Shown piece by piece: positions 6,445-15,676 of a DNA stretch of 64,000 nt. Every line of letters starts with the position of its first letter. Position 1 is the first letter of the stretch. The position numbers were made by a program, and so were the translations under genes. The notes beneath the pieces are model-generated. The model saw nothing but the letters and a program-made list of their open reading frames with translations, was not told the origin of the DNA and did no database searches. Origin of the DNA: Spirochaetaceae bacterium (GTDB taxonomy: Bacteria; Spirochaetota; Spirochaetia; Treponematales; Treponemataceae); contig JAFQDD010000022.1 in assembly GCA_017416145.1 (NCBI GenBank), positions 1 through 64,000 on the forward strand, read 5' to 3'.

Positions 6445-9400
6445 TTATAGAATAAACTTTGCCAAAGTTGAAAAAAGGATATTTGGTTCGATTGGTTTTG
6501 AAAGGTGAGCATTCATTCCAGCGTTTTTGGTTTTTTCAATATCTTCTTCAAAGGCGTTGGCTGTCATAGCAATGATTGGAACTTTTTTTGTCCATTCTGT
6601 TGGCAATTCTCGGATTGTTTTTGTGGCTGTAATTCCATCCATTACTGGCATACGAATATCCATCAAAATTGCATCATAGTAATTTTGTGAAGCCTTTTCT
6701 ATGATATCAACTGCCAAAACACCATTTTCAGCAACGTCTACATCAAGATTTCTAGAAATAAGAAGTTTTTTTGCAACTTCGATATTTAGAGCGTGATCTT
6801 CAACTAGCAAAACTCGTTTTCCAGTAAAATCAAATTCACGAGAGGAAATGGCAGCATAATTTTTTTCTTGTGGAGAAGTGGCTTCTGTATCCTCTTTTGC
6901 AACAGTTAATTTTAAAGTGATAATAAACTTTGTTCCAAAGCCAGGTTTACTTTCAACATCGATTGTGCCACCCATTAAAGAGATAAAGTTTTTTGAAATT
7001 GCAAGACCAAGTCCAGTTCCTCCGTAGAGAGAAGTACTTCCTGTGTGTTCTTGGGTAAAAGGCTCAAAAAGATGATTTATAAAGTTTGGCGAAATACCAA
7101 TTCCATCATCTTTAATGATAAATTCTAACAATCCTTGATTATTAACAATTTCTTTTTGAGTTATTGAAAAAACAACAGAGCCACCACTTGGAGTAAACTT
7201 TATTCCGTTTGAGATAATGTTGATGAGGATTTGCTGTAGTTTTGTTTTGTCACCCATAAAAGAATTTGAAATATTTCCATTTATTTTGGAGATAAAATTC
7301 ACATTTTTTTGTTTTGCTTGGGTTTCACAAATAATGTTAATATTTTCAATAAATGAAGAAAAGTTGATTATATCGGAAGAAAGAACTGTGCGTCCGCTTT
7401 CAATTCGGCTCATATCCAAAATATCGTTTATAAGGTTTAGCAAGAACTTTGCAGAACTAGAAACCTTTGAAATACTGTCGATTACTAATTCTGTGTTGTG
7501 AACAGATTGCTGAGCCAACTCTGACATACCAATAATCGCATTCATTGGAGTACGGATTTCGTGACTCATTCTTGATAAAAACTCGGTTTTAGCTTTGTTT
7601 GCTTGTTCTGCCGCAATCAAAGCATCTTTTAGCATTTCTTTTTGGCGAATTTCTTCTTCGTAAACGTCTGTAACATCACTTTGGCTGTGGATAATTTGCT
7701 GTTTGTCATTATCCAAGTACATATATTGCCATTTTTTTCGATGGATAACACCATCTTTTTCTTTTACAGGAAAGAAAACAGCATATTTTTCTTGAGTTTC
7801 TAACTCTTTTATAATTGTGGATAATTCTAATTTTGTATAAAGATTTTCAAGTTCTTGTTCTGAGGCAACTTCTTTCACATACAAATTTAATATCTGTTCT
7901 ACTGTAGAATTGTAAGGTTTTAGCTTACCAAGACCAGGAACATTTGGCACAATATTTTCTTTTTTGTATTGAGTTTCAGCTTCTTGAGATTTTATGTTGA
8001 TGATATTTAAGAAATCGTATTCAACTGATGAAATTCGTTGAACAATTGTTTCGGCTGCTTTTTTTTCTGAAATATCGTAAGTATACAAAAAGGCAATAAC
8101 ATCTCTTGTAGTTGGTTCAAGAGCCAGGCGACAATAAATATTTAGCCAACTTAGGTTCATATTATGTGTTGGAGAATGAATTTTACATTCAAAGTGGAAA
8201 TTGCTTTCTCCTGAGTTGTAAGCAGCAATCATATTGTGAGGGGAGAAAATGCTTTTGAACTTTTCTTTTTCTTGGGAATAGGAAATCTGCTCTGTACAAT
8301 AAGCAATAAATTTTGAAAAGGAAGAGTTTTTGAAAGACAAAAATGGAGTATAAAGTTGATGTTCTACAATCATGTCCTTGGTTAAGTTTACAGACAAAAA
8401 CTCAACAAGATGTTCGGTATTTACTTCCCGTCTATATGTTAACTCGTCGTCATATTTTTTTTCAAGGGTAACCATTTCTGTAACATTTATGGCACAACCG
8501 ATGGCGTGGGATGGATTTCCATCTTCATCATAAAAGTTAAGATAATGGATTTTTCGCCATTGTAGACCTGTCCCATTGTCATTTGGGAAAGCACAAATTT
8601 CTTGAACTTTTGGTTCTCCACTTTTTAGCCGTTCACACATATTTCTAAAAACTTCAGCGGAAGATTCATCTACATATTTTTTTTGGATATAGGATTCTGG
8701 GAAGTTTTTAATATCTTTGAAAAGCGTTCCCTTTTCTTGTAATCCTTCAATAAAAGGTTTTACAGAACATTTTGAGTTTTTAATATCGTAAACCCAAAGC
8801 ATAACATCACTTTGATTTAGCACAAGATTTACTAATTGTTTTTGACTTAGAAGATTTGCTTCGGTTTCTTTTTGTTCATCAACATCAAGTAAGATAACGA
8901 AAATAATTATTTCAGAATCAACATTTCCGATAACTGATGCTCGAAAATTTACATATTTATATTTATCTTTTTTGTGGATAATTCTAAGGGTAACGTCTTT
9001 TTGTGATTTGTTCTTTTTTATGTCTTTGATTATGGTTTTTGCAATATTAACATCTTCTGGATGGAAAATTGAGAAAAAATCTTCTTGAATCATTTTTTTT
9101 ATTGATGCTTTATCAATTCCAAAAAGATTATAGATTTGTTCACTGGAATAAATTACTTTTGGGGAATTTCTAAGTTGGATTGCACAAACTCCACCTGGAA
9201 TATTCTCAATAAGTGCAGATAATTCGTTTGATTTATAAAGAAATTCCTCTTCGATTTGTTTAACAGAAGTGATATCAGAAAATGCAAAGTGAAATAATGT
9301 TTTTCCAGAGAAGGCTTTTTCTAATGTGATAACACCTTCAAAAATTTTGATTTCATCATTATTTCCTAAAGCTCGAAATTGAACTTTTTGATGGTCGCCT

Positions 9401-9663
9401 AAATGTCGTATTTTTTTGTGAGTAGCAAGGATTTTTGGGTAATCTTCTGGATGAATGTAATTTTTGAGATAGATTCCCCCTTTGTTTATCAATTCTTTTT
9501 TTGAAGAATATCCGAGAAGAGAAATCCCAATATCATTTATAAATCTGAATTCACTATTTAAATCTGGAGTATACCAAACAAGTCCACAAGGAATCTTGTT
9601 GTAGAGACGATTTAGTACAAAGAAGAATTCTTCATTATTAAGTTTGTCATTTTGTTTTTCCAT
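6445..9663 (-). CDS. Hybrid sensor histidine kinase with several PAS domains and a receiver domain
   Basis: About 1072 residues from ATG 9663. That start is chosen because a TATAAT box (9687-9692 on the minus strand) overlaps the alternative TTG start at 9687. No membrane segments are seen, so it is cytoplasmic. Several PAS-type sensor modules fill residues 10-600. The phospho-accepting HisKA box FLSRMSHEIRTPMNAI is near residue 700. The ATPase domain shows NIISNGIKFTP, DDGIGIS and GGTGLGLAIS (about 800-930). The receiver domain (about 945-1065) has VLLVEDH, the phosphorylation Asp in AILMDIRMPVMDG, and the conserved Lys in LSKPI. It is divergent from a diguanylate cyclase with overlapping promoters, so it may act in the same c-di-GMP circuit (inference). 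Confidence 0.9.
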   Translation of the reverse strand: MEKQNDKLNNEEFFFVLNRLYNKIPCGLVWYTPDLNSEFRFINDIGISLLGYSSKKELINKGGIYLKNYIHPEDYPKILATHKKIRHLGDHQKVQFRALGNNDEIKIFEGVITLEKAFSGKTLFHFAFSDITSVKQIEEEFLYKSNELSALIENIPGGVCAIQLRNSPKVIYSSEQIYNLFGIDKASIKKMIQEDFFSIFHPEDVNIAKTIIKDIKKNKSQKDVTLRIIHKKDKYKYVNFRASVIGNVDSEIIIFVILLDVDEQKETEANLLSQKQLVNLVLNQSDVMLWVYDIKNSKCSVKPFIEGLQEKGTLFKDIKNFPESYIQKKYVDESSAEVFRNMCERLKSGEPKVQEICAFPNDNGTGLQWRKIHYLNFYDEDGNPSHAIGCAINVTEMVTLEKKYDDELTYRREVNTEHLVEFLSVNLTKDMIVEHQLYTPFLSFKNSSFSKFIAYCTEQISYSQEKEKFKSIFSPHNMIAAYNSGESNFHFECKIHSPTHNMNLSWLNIYCRLALEPTTRDVIAFLYTYDISEKKAAETIVQRISSVEYDFLNIINIKSQEAETQYKKENIVPNVPGLGKLKPYNSTVEQILNLYVKEVASEQELENLYTKLELSTIIKELETQEKYAVFFPVKEKDGVIHRKKWQYMYLDNDKQQIIHSQSDVTDVYEEEIRQKEMLKDALIAAEQANKAKTEFLSRMSHEIRTPMNAIIGMSELAQQSVHNTELVIDSISKVSSSAKFLLNLINDILDMSRIESGRTVLSSDIINFSSFIENINIICETQAKQKNVNFISKINGNISNSFMGDKTKLQQILINIISNGIKFTPSGGSVVFSITQKEIVNNQGLLEFIIKDDGIGISPNFINHLFEPFTQEHTGSTSLYGGTGLGLAISKNFISLMGGTIDVESKPGFGTKFIITLKLTVAKEDTEATSPQEKNYAAISSREFDFTGKRVLLVEDHALNIEVAKKLLISRNLDVDVAENGVLAVDIIEKASQNYYDAILMDIRMPVMDGITATKTIRELPTEWTKKVPIIAMTANAFEEDIEKTKNAGMNAHLSKPIEPNILFSTLAKFIL

Positions 9664-9709
9664 AGAACTTTTTCCGACCGATTTCAATTATACAACCACT
9701 TAAATTCTA

Positions 9710-9738
9710 TTGCAAGTAAAGAAAAAGTTATCTATAAT
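9710..9738 (+). promoter_or_regulatory. Promoter of the diguanylate cyclase gene
   Basis: TTGCAA (9710-9715), 17-nt spacer, TATAAT (9733-9738). Transcription should start at about 9745, which is the GTG codon in frame with the cyclase. This argues against translation from the upstream ATG at 9652. Confidence 0.55.
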
Positions 9739-9744
9739 TTAGAT

Positions 9745-10860
9745 GTGAATGGAAAATACAAGAACCTAACTTACATTTATTTTGGTATGAATATCATCAT
9801 TTTTGCTTGTATGGCTCTGGTCTATTATTTTTATAATATTCCAAATTTGGTGATATATTGTGGAATAACATTTTTGCTTATGTGTTTAAATTTGATTTTT
9901 CACAAGAAAATTCCAGAAATTATCACTTTGTTGTTTTTGTTAGTAAATTTAGATTTGTATGCTTTGTTTTTTTCTTTCACAACTGGTGCCAGTGCCGGAA
10001 TTGAGTTGTATCCCTTGGTTTTGACGGGAGTTTGTTATTTATTAACTTATGACATTGAAAAGCCAAAGTATTTTTGTTTTGGTTTTGCATCATTTTCTTT
10101 TGTGATTTGTTTGTATATTTCCTTGTTTTATAATCGGATTCCTTTTCAAAATTTAGAATATTCGGCTGAATTCTATCACAAGCACGATGTATGGACTACG
10201 ATAATCGTAATTTTCTGTTTTATGTTTTTAAGTATCTGTTATGAAAAAGTTTTAAAATATAAAAATGAATCAGAAAAACGTCGCCGAGAAGAGTTGATTC
10301 ATATTGCAAATCACGATCCTTTAACTCATTTGATAAATAGACGTAGACTTTGGGAGCATTTGCGTAGTTGTGAAGAACAAAAAAATCAGATTGGAACAAA
10401 TTATGCGATTTCAATTTTTGATATTGATAGTTTTAAAAAGGTAAATGATACTTACGGTCACGATTGTGGAGATTTTATTTTAGTTGAAATATCAAAATTG
10501 ATAAAAGAAAATTTACCAAAAAATGTGAAGATTGGTCGTTGGGGCGGAGAAGAATTTTTGCTTTTGTTTAGGGCTTATTCTGATGAAAAAGCCATTGAAG
10601 AAGTTGAAAAACTACGAAAAATGATTGATGAAACAATTTTTGATTTCCTTGGAACGAAGATTCATATTACATTAACATTTGGGGTTAGTTCTTCTTCATA
10701 TTGTGATTCTGCAGAACACATTATAATTGATGCAGATAAGCAGTTGATGAAGGGAAAAATCCAAGGAAAAAATAGGGTTGTTGCAAGAAGTTTGCAAAAA
10801 AGTCTTTCTGAAAACGATACTCTTTTTGATTCTATAATTGATACCAATCACAAGGAATAA
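9745..10860 (+). CDS. Membrane-bound diguanylate cyclase (GGDEF)
   Basis: About 371 residues if started at GTG 9745, exactly 6 nt after the -10 box. ATG 9787 is the next option and ATG 9652 lies upstream of the promoter. Five to six hydrophobic helices occupy residues about 8-190. The GGDEF domain follows: DPLTHLINRRRL, FDIDSFKKVNDTYGHDCGD, and the active-site loop GRWGGEEF. GGEEF is a catalytically competent variant, so synthesis of c-di-GMP from GTP is expected. No RxxD inhibitory site is obvious. The ZIP transporter gene starts 3 nt after its stop. Confidence 0.85.
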   Translation: MNGKYKNLTYIYFGMNIIIFACMALVYYFYNIPNLVIYCGITFLLMCLNLIFHKKIPEIITLLFLLVNLDLYALFFSFTTGASAGIELYPLVLTGVCYLLTYDIEKPKYFCFGFASFSFVICLYISLFYNRIPFQNLEYSAEFYHKHDVWTTIIVIFCFMFLSICYEKVLKYKNESEKRRREELIHIANHDPLTHLINRRRLWEHLRSCEEQKNQIGTNYAISIFDIDSFKKVNDTYGHDCGDFILVEISKLIKENLPKNVKIGRWGGEEFLLLFRAYSDEKAIEEVEKLRKMIDETIFDFLGTKIHITLTFGVSSSSYCDSAEHIIIDADKQLMKGKIQGKNRVVARSLQKSLSENDTLFDSIIDTNHKE

Positions 10861-10863
10861 AAA

Positions 10864-11643
10864 ATGACACCAAATATTCCAATCCTTCTCTTGCCTTTTT
10901 TAGGTACAACTTTAGGTGCTGGAACTGTTTTTTTCTTGAAAAATCAGTTAAACAAAAACTTTGAAAAACTTTTACTTGGTTTTGCTTCTGGTGTAATGGT
11001 GGCCGCTTCTGTTTGGTCTTTGATTATGCCAGCAATAGAAAGTTCTGAAGCCATGGGAAAACTTGCTTTTTTACCAGCGGCAGTTGGCGTTGCGTTGGGA
11101 ATGGCTTTTCTTTTTTTGTTGGATAAAATTATTCCTCACTTGCATATAAACACAGATGTTCCAGATGGTCCAAAATCCCAGCTAAAAAAGACTACTATGC
11201 TGGTTTTAGCTGTAACATTGCACAATATTCCTGAGGGAATGGCTGTGGGCGTGGTTTTAGCTGGTGTTATTGCTGGAAACACAACTATGAGCTTGGCTGG
11301 AGCTATTGCTCTTTCTGTTGGAATTGCAATTCAAAACTTTCCAGAGGGTGCAATTATTTCTTTACCTTTGAAAAGCAATGGAGAATCCAAGAGAAAATCT
11401 TTTTTGTACGGAATGCTTTCTGGAATTGTGGAGCCCATTGCTGCAATAATTACGGTTTTGTTAGCTCAGTTTGTGGTTCCAGTTTTGCCATACTTGCTAG
11501 GTTTTGCAGCTGGAGCAATGCTTTTTGTGGTTGTGGAAGAGCTAATTCCAGAAGCTTCAGAAGGAGAGCACTCAAACAACGGCACCATTGGCTTTGGGCT
11601 TGGTTTTATTTTAATGATGATTTTGGATATTGCACTAGGTTAA
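10864..11643 (+). CDS. ZIP-family metal transporter (GufA type)
   Basis: 259 residues, about eight membrane helices. The metal-site motifs of ZIP proteins are present: HNIPEGMAVGV (helix 4) and QNFPEGA (helix 5), followed by EELIPEA. Gln replacing the first His in helix 5 is characteristic of the GufA/ZIP11-like subfamily. Zinc or another divalent cation is the expected substrate. The gene is wedged between the cyclase (3-nt gap) and the FAD oxidoreductase (6-nt gap), so all three are likely co-transcribed. Confidence 0.88.
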   Translation: MTPNIPILLLPFLGTTLGAGTVFFLKNQLNKNFEKLLLGFASGVMVAASVWSLIMPAIESSEAMGKLAFLPAAVGVALGMAFLFLLDKIIPHLHINTDVPDGPKSQLKKTTMLVLAVTLHNIPEGMAVGVVLAGVIAGNTTMSLAGAIALSVGIAIQNFPEGAIISLPLKSNGESKRKSFLYGMLSGIVEPIAAIITVLLAQFVVPVLPYLLGFAAGAMLFVVVEELIPEASEGEHSNNGTIGFGLGFILMMILDIALG

Positions 11644-11649
11644 GGAAAG

Positions 11650-13320
11650 ATGTTTCAAGTTACTATCACGATTTTATCAAACAAGATTCCTTCTGAGGAT
11701 GAATTAAAAAATCTTGCTGTAAGAGAACTTTCTAAAAAGGGAATTACCGTAAAAAAAGAAGAAATCTCTGCCTTTGTGTTTAGAAAAAAATCTTTGGATG
11801 CACGGCATAAAACTGTAAAAACTCACCTTAGATATGATGTTTACACAAAAGGGGAAAAACCAGATTCTTTTGAAGCTGGTGGAAAGTTTGAAGCTCCTTG
11901 GAAAAACCTTACAAGGGCGGAAAACTGTAAAGAAGTTGTTGTGGTGGGAGCTGGACCTGGTGGGCTTTTTGCTAGTTTACAACTTTTGGAAAGGGGAATT
12001 AAGCCAATTTTAATTGATAGAGGCCCTGGAACAAAGCAACGAAAAATTGATATTGCAAAAATTAGTACAGAAGGATTTTTAAACGACGAATCAAACTATT
12101 GCTTTGGTGAAGGTGGGGCTGGAACTTTTTCTGATGGTAAACTTTTTACTCGTTCAAACAAGCGGGGAAACATTGGAAAGATTCTTGCCGTGCTTAATTT
12201 TCACGGAGCAAATGAAGCAATTTTAACAGACGCACATCCTCACATTGGAACGGACAAACTTCCAGGCATTATTAACAATATTTGTGAAACCATAAGAAAC
12301 TGTGGCGGAGAAGTGAAGTTTTCCACAAAACTTGTGGAAATTCTTGTGGAAAAGTTCGGTGAAAAACTAAAAGTTTGTGGAATAGTTGTGGAAAACTCTA
12401 TAACTGGGGAAAAATCCACAATAAAAGCGGATTCAGTAATTTTAGCAACAGGACATTCTGCTACGGATGTTTATGAGCTTTTGTATAAATTAGAGCCAAA
12501 AACACTGGAAGCAAAAACCTTTGCCATGGGAGTGCGGGTTGAACATCCCCGAGAATTGATAGACGGAATTCAGTATCACGGTAGGGAAAAAACTATGGAT
12601 TTGCCACCAGCTGAATATCGGCTAACAACACAGGTGGAGGGAAGAGGGGTTTATTCTTTTTGTATGTGTCCCGGTGGATTGGTGGTGCCTTCTGCCTCTA
12701 GCAAAAAGGGGATTGTGGTAAATGGAATGTCACCATCTAGTAGAAAGGGAAAATACTCCAATGCGGCAATTGTGGTTGAAACAACTCCAGAGGATTGTAA
12801 ACTGCTCACCGGGAATGATGGGGTTTTAGCCGGGCTTGGGTTACGAACTGAAATTGAAGAAAAAGCTATGAAGCTTGTGGAAAGAGAAAGAGCTTTGGAC
12901 GAGAAGGAGGCAAATATCAACTTGGGGAAAAATCCTCAGGCAGCTCCAGCTCAAAGACTTGTGGATTTTTTAGAGGGTCGAAAATCGGTGAGCCTTCCAA
13001 AATCAACTTATACTCCGGGGCTTGTTTCTGTGGAATTAAATGAACTTTTTCCAACTCATATTGCAGCCAGATTAAAACAGGGATTTTTGGATTTTAACAA
13101 GCAAATGCAGGGTTTTATTTCTTATGATGCTGTTTTGATTGCACCAGAAACTCGAACATCAACGCCGGTTAGAATCCTTCGAGATAAGGAGAGCTTTGAA
13201 AGTCCATTGATTGAAGGGCTTTTCCCTTGTGGAGAAGGCTCTGGTTATGCTGGGGGAATAGTTTCTTCTGCAATGGATGGGGAAAATGTGGCAAAAAAAG
13301 TGGCGGAAAAATTGGCTTAG
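11650..13320 (+). CDS. FAD-dependent oxidoreductase, uncharacterised family (COG2509-like)
   Basis: 556 residues. After an approximately 95-residue N-terminal extension that resembles an RNA-binding/ferredoxin-like fold comes the dinucleotide-binding motif VVVVGAGPGGLFASLQLLERG (about 96). Further flavin motifs are FGEGGAGTFSDGKL and, near the C-terminus, PCGEGSGYAGGIVSSAMDGE. This arrangement matches a widespread but uncharacterised family of flavoproteins in anaerobes. The substrate is unknown. It shares its 3' end with a convergent GNAT gene (4-nt overlap). Confidence 0.8.
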   Translation: MFQVTITILSNKIPSEDELKNLAVRELSKKGITVKKEEISAFVFRKKSLDARHKTVKTHLRYDVYTKGEKPDSFEAGGKFEAPWKNLTRAENCKEVVVVGAGPGGLFASLQLLERGIKPILIDRGPGTKQRKIDIAKISTEGFLNDESNYCFGEGGAGTFSDGKLFTRSNKRGNIGKILAVLNFHGANEAILTDAHPHIGTDKLPGIINNICETIRNCGGEVKFSTKLVEILVEKFGEKLKVCGIVVENSITGEKSTIKADSVILATGHSATDVYELLYKLEPKTLEAKTFAMGVRVEHPRELIDGIQYHGREKTMDLPPAEYRLTTQVEGRGVYSFCMCPGGLVVPSASSKKGIVVNGMSPSSRKGKYSNAAIVVETTPEDCKLLTGNDGVLAGLGLRTEIEEKAMKLVERERALDEKEANINLGKNPQAAPAQRLVDFLEGRKSVSLPKSTYTPGLVSVELNELFPTHIAARLKQGFLDFNKQMQGFISYDAVLIAPETRTSTPVRILRDKESFESPLIEGLFPCGEGSGYAGGIVSSAMDGENVAKKVAEKLA

Positions 13321-13856
13321 ATTTGTTGAATGCTTAAAGGTTCCTGAGGATTTTCTGAATATTCTGCAATTTGTAAATCATACCAAGTTACGTCTAACCA
13401 TTTTCCCATTTTGTGACCAACATTTTTGAATTCTCCGATTTTTTTGAAACCGTAAGATTCGTGGAAAGCTTGACTTTTGGGATTTGGAGTGGAAATTGCT
13501 GCGTAAAGGGTGAAAATCCCTTGTTTTTTCAAAAGATTGATAAGTTCATTGTACAAATCTGTGGCGATGTGAAGCCGTTGAAATTTATTATCAATATAAA
13601 CAGACAAATCTGCTGACCAACGATATGCGGCTCGTTCACCATGTTTCGAAGCGTAGGCGTAACCTGCAATTTCACCATCAACTTCGCAAACCAACCAGGG
13701 ATAAAAATCCATTATGGATTTCATTCTGTTTTGGAATGATTCAATAGAGGGAACTTCAATTTCAAAAGTAACAACAGTTTCTTTTATGAATTTTTCGTAA
13801 ATTTTTAAAATATTAGCAGCATCATCGAGATTTGCAAATCGAATAATCTTTTTCAT
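13317..13856 (-). CDS. GNAT N-acetyltransferase, phosphinothricin-acetyltransferase-like
   Basis: 179 residues. It starts with IRFANLDDAANILKIYEKF, a typical opening of the PAT-like GNAT subgroup. It contains VTFEIEVPS, a DLSVYIDNKFQRLHIATDLY region equivalent to motif A (acetyl-CoA binding), and PNPKSQAFHESYGFKKIGEF (motif B). These enzymes acetylate amino groups of amino acid analogues or methionine derivatives; the substrate here is unknown. It is convergent with the FAD oxidoreductase. AGGG precedes the ATG. Confidence 0.85.
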   Translation of the reverse strand: MKKIIRFANLDDAANILKIYEKFIKETVVTFEIEVPSIESFQNRMKSIMDFYPWLVCEVDGEIAGYAYASKHGERAAYRWSADLSVYIDNKFQRLHIATDLYNELINLLKKQGIFTLYAAISTPNPKSQAFHESYGFKKIGEFKNVGHKMGKWLDVTWYDLQIAEYSENPQEPLSIQQI

Positions 13857-13920
13857 ATTAACCCTAATTTTTGTTTTTTATATTCTATGATTTTTTTAAG
13901 AGAAAAGAAAGAGGGAAAAT

Positions 13921-13957
13921 TTGAATTCAGAATTCGGAATGCAGAATTCAGAATTTG
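13921..13957. repeat. Short intergenic repeat of GAATTCAGAATTC type
   Basis: Alternating GAATTC/CAGAATTC units, ending in GTAGGGGA. Related stretches occur at about 62497-62520 (opposite orientation, also with GTAGGGA) and 62801-62830. They look like a dispersed intergenic repeat family. Confidence 0.5.
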
Positions 13958-14026
13958 TAGGGGATTTTGGAGTATTATTGACTTGATTTTGGGGAAAGAA
14001 GAAAATGTGGGAAATATAGGATTGAT

Positions 14027-14398
14027 ATGAGGCTGGAAATGGATTTTATAAATAACGTAAAAATAAATGATATGAGAGTTGTTCCTGGAGATAGCGGTTT
14101 TTTGCTTGATGATGGGGAAACTTCGATTTTATATGACACAGGATTTGCTTTTACAGGGGAGGCTTTAGCAAAAAACGTAAAAGATTATTTGCAAAATCGA
14201 AAATTGGATTACATTTTTTTAACCCATTCCCATTATGACCACGTTTTGGGTTCGGCGTATGTGAAAAAAAATTTTCCCGAGGCAAAAATTGTTGCTGGGG
14301 AATATGCTGCAAAAATCTTTGGAAAAGCTAGTGCAAAAGCTGTAATGAAATTAAACACTAGCATAATGATTGATTTGATACAAAAAGAAGTGATGTAA
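14027..14398 (+). pseudogene. N-terminal half of a metallo-beta-lactamase-fold hydrolase
   Basis: 123 residues. The opening strands and the first zinc motif THSHYDH (residues about 66-72) are intact, but the protein stops shortly afterwards and lacks the downstream His/Asp ligands of the fold, which is normally over 200 residues. Nothing recognisable continues in the other frames downstream. It is best read as a truncated gene; function is unlikely unless it has been re-purposed. A weak TATAGG box lies 6 nt before the ATG. An alternative start is ATG 14039. Confidence 0.65.
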
Positions 14399-14525
14399 AA
14401 GAGGAGAAAAAACAGAAAAAAAATACTCAAATTTTGATTTATTTCAAGCATTAACAAGAAATATCTGAAAAACTGTGGTAAAATTGAATTTAGGTTAAAT
14501 AAGTTATTATAGGGGGAGAAAAAAA

Positions 14526-15662
14526 GTGAAAAATTTGTGCAGTTTATTTTTGAGTTTAAGCATTTTTCTTGTTCTTGTGTGTGTTGGTTGCGATACTGGA
14601 ATGCAACAGAATGAAAAAACAGATTTGGTTTTTAGTTTTAAGACACCAAATTTTAGATCAACTCAATCTATTGAAGATAATCCAACATTATTGATAGAAG
14701 CTTGTCTTGTGGATTATGATGGGAAAACAATCCAAAAAACTGAAAAAGAAATTTCAAGCGGTGAAGCCGTTTTCTTTCAATTTTTGAAAATTGCTACAAA
14801 TATCAACATAAAAGTGAAAATCCAAGTTTTTGTAAAAGGAGATGAATCACCATCTTATACTGGTGAAAGTGATTGGATTTTAACACAAGCAGGAGCAAAT
14901 AAGGTTTCTATAATGCTGGAAAAGGTACTTTTGAGAGTGAATTTTAATTCTATGGGAGGAAGCGAAGTTCCTTCTCAAGTTTTGGAATCTGGTGTAGTGG
15001 AAAAACCGGAAAATCCAACAAAAGAAGGATACATTTTTGATGATTGGTATACAAGTTCAAATAATGGAGAAACATTAGAAAGCGTCTTTGATTTTGATAC
15101 TCCAATCGAAAAAGATTTAACTCTTTATGCAAAATGGACACCAATTAGTTATACAGTAAAATTTGATGCAAATAATGACAATGCAACAGGTACCATGGAT
15201 GATCAGATTTTCACTTATGATAAAGCAGCTAACTTAAACAAAAATGCTTTTGAAGTAAAGAATTATGGTTTTGTTGGATGGAATACGAAATCAGATGGAA
15301 CCGGAACTGCATATTTAGATGAAGCAGAAATTTTAAATCTCACAACAGAAAACGGAGCAGAAATAACACTTTATGCTCAATGGGAAATAATTGAGACAAG
15401 CATTAAAGTAACATTCCCAAGTTATAATGACCCGGAAAAACTTATTACTTATGACGAAAAATCTCAAACTTTTACAGCAAAAGAGGGATATTCTTCCTAT
15501 GAATGGTTTATTGATGGGGACTTGCAGGATGAAAATAGCAATAAGTTTACTTTAATCACAACAAATATGTCCTCTGGTGGAATCTATACAGTAATGCTTA
15601 TTGTAACTACAGAATCTGGAGACATGTATTCTGCTGAATGGCAAGTAACAATTACAAAATAG
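14526..15662 (+). CDS. Lipoprotein with InlB-type B-repeats (pair 1, first gene)
   Basis: 378 residues, GTG start preceded by AGGGGGAG. A signal peptide ends in the lipobox VCVGC near residue 22. Two InlB/Listeria-Bacteroides repeats (about 135-210 and 210-290) each end in the hallmark LTLYAKW or ITLYAQW, with GYIFDDWY and YGFVGWNT. The C-terminal 85 residues form a separate beta domain (YEWFIDGDLQDEN, MSAEW-like end) that is clearly paralogous to the C-terminus of the lipoprotein at 20874. It is likely a surface adhesin or stalk. It forms a two-gene unit with the large lipoprotein that starts 14 nt downstream. Confidence 0.8.
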   Translation: MKNLCSLFLSLSIFLVLVCVGCDTGMQQNEKTDLVFSFKTPNFRSTQSIEDNPTLLIEACLVDYDGKTIQKTEKEISSGEAVFFQFLKIATNINIKVKIQVFVKGDESPSYTGESDWILTQAGANKVSIMLEKVLLRVNFNSMGGSEVPSQVLESGVVEKPENPTKEGYIFDDWYTSSNNGETLESVFDFDTPIEKDLTLYAKWTPISYTVKFDANNDNATGTMDDQIFTYDKAANLNKNAFEVKNYGFVGWNTKSDGTGTAYLDEAEILNLTTENGAEITLYAQWEIIETSIKVTFPSYNDPEKLITYDEKSQTFTAKEGYSSYEWFIDGDLQDENSNKFTLITTNMSSGGIYTVMLIVTTESGDMYSAEWQVTITK

Positions 15663-15676
15663 GGGAGAAATAAAAA

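Noticed and set aside
9652-9744. Upstream start of the diguanylate cyclase
   Set aside because: It lies before the predicted promoter and overlaps the kinase start; GTG 9745 fits the promoter better, though not proven.
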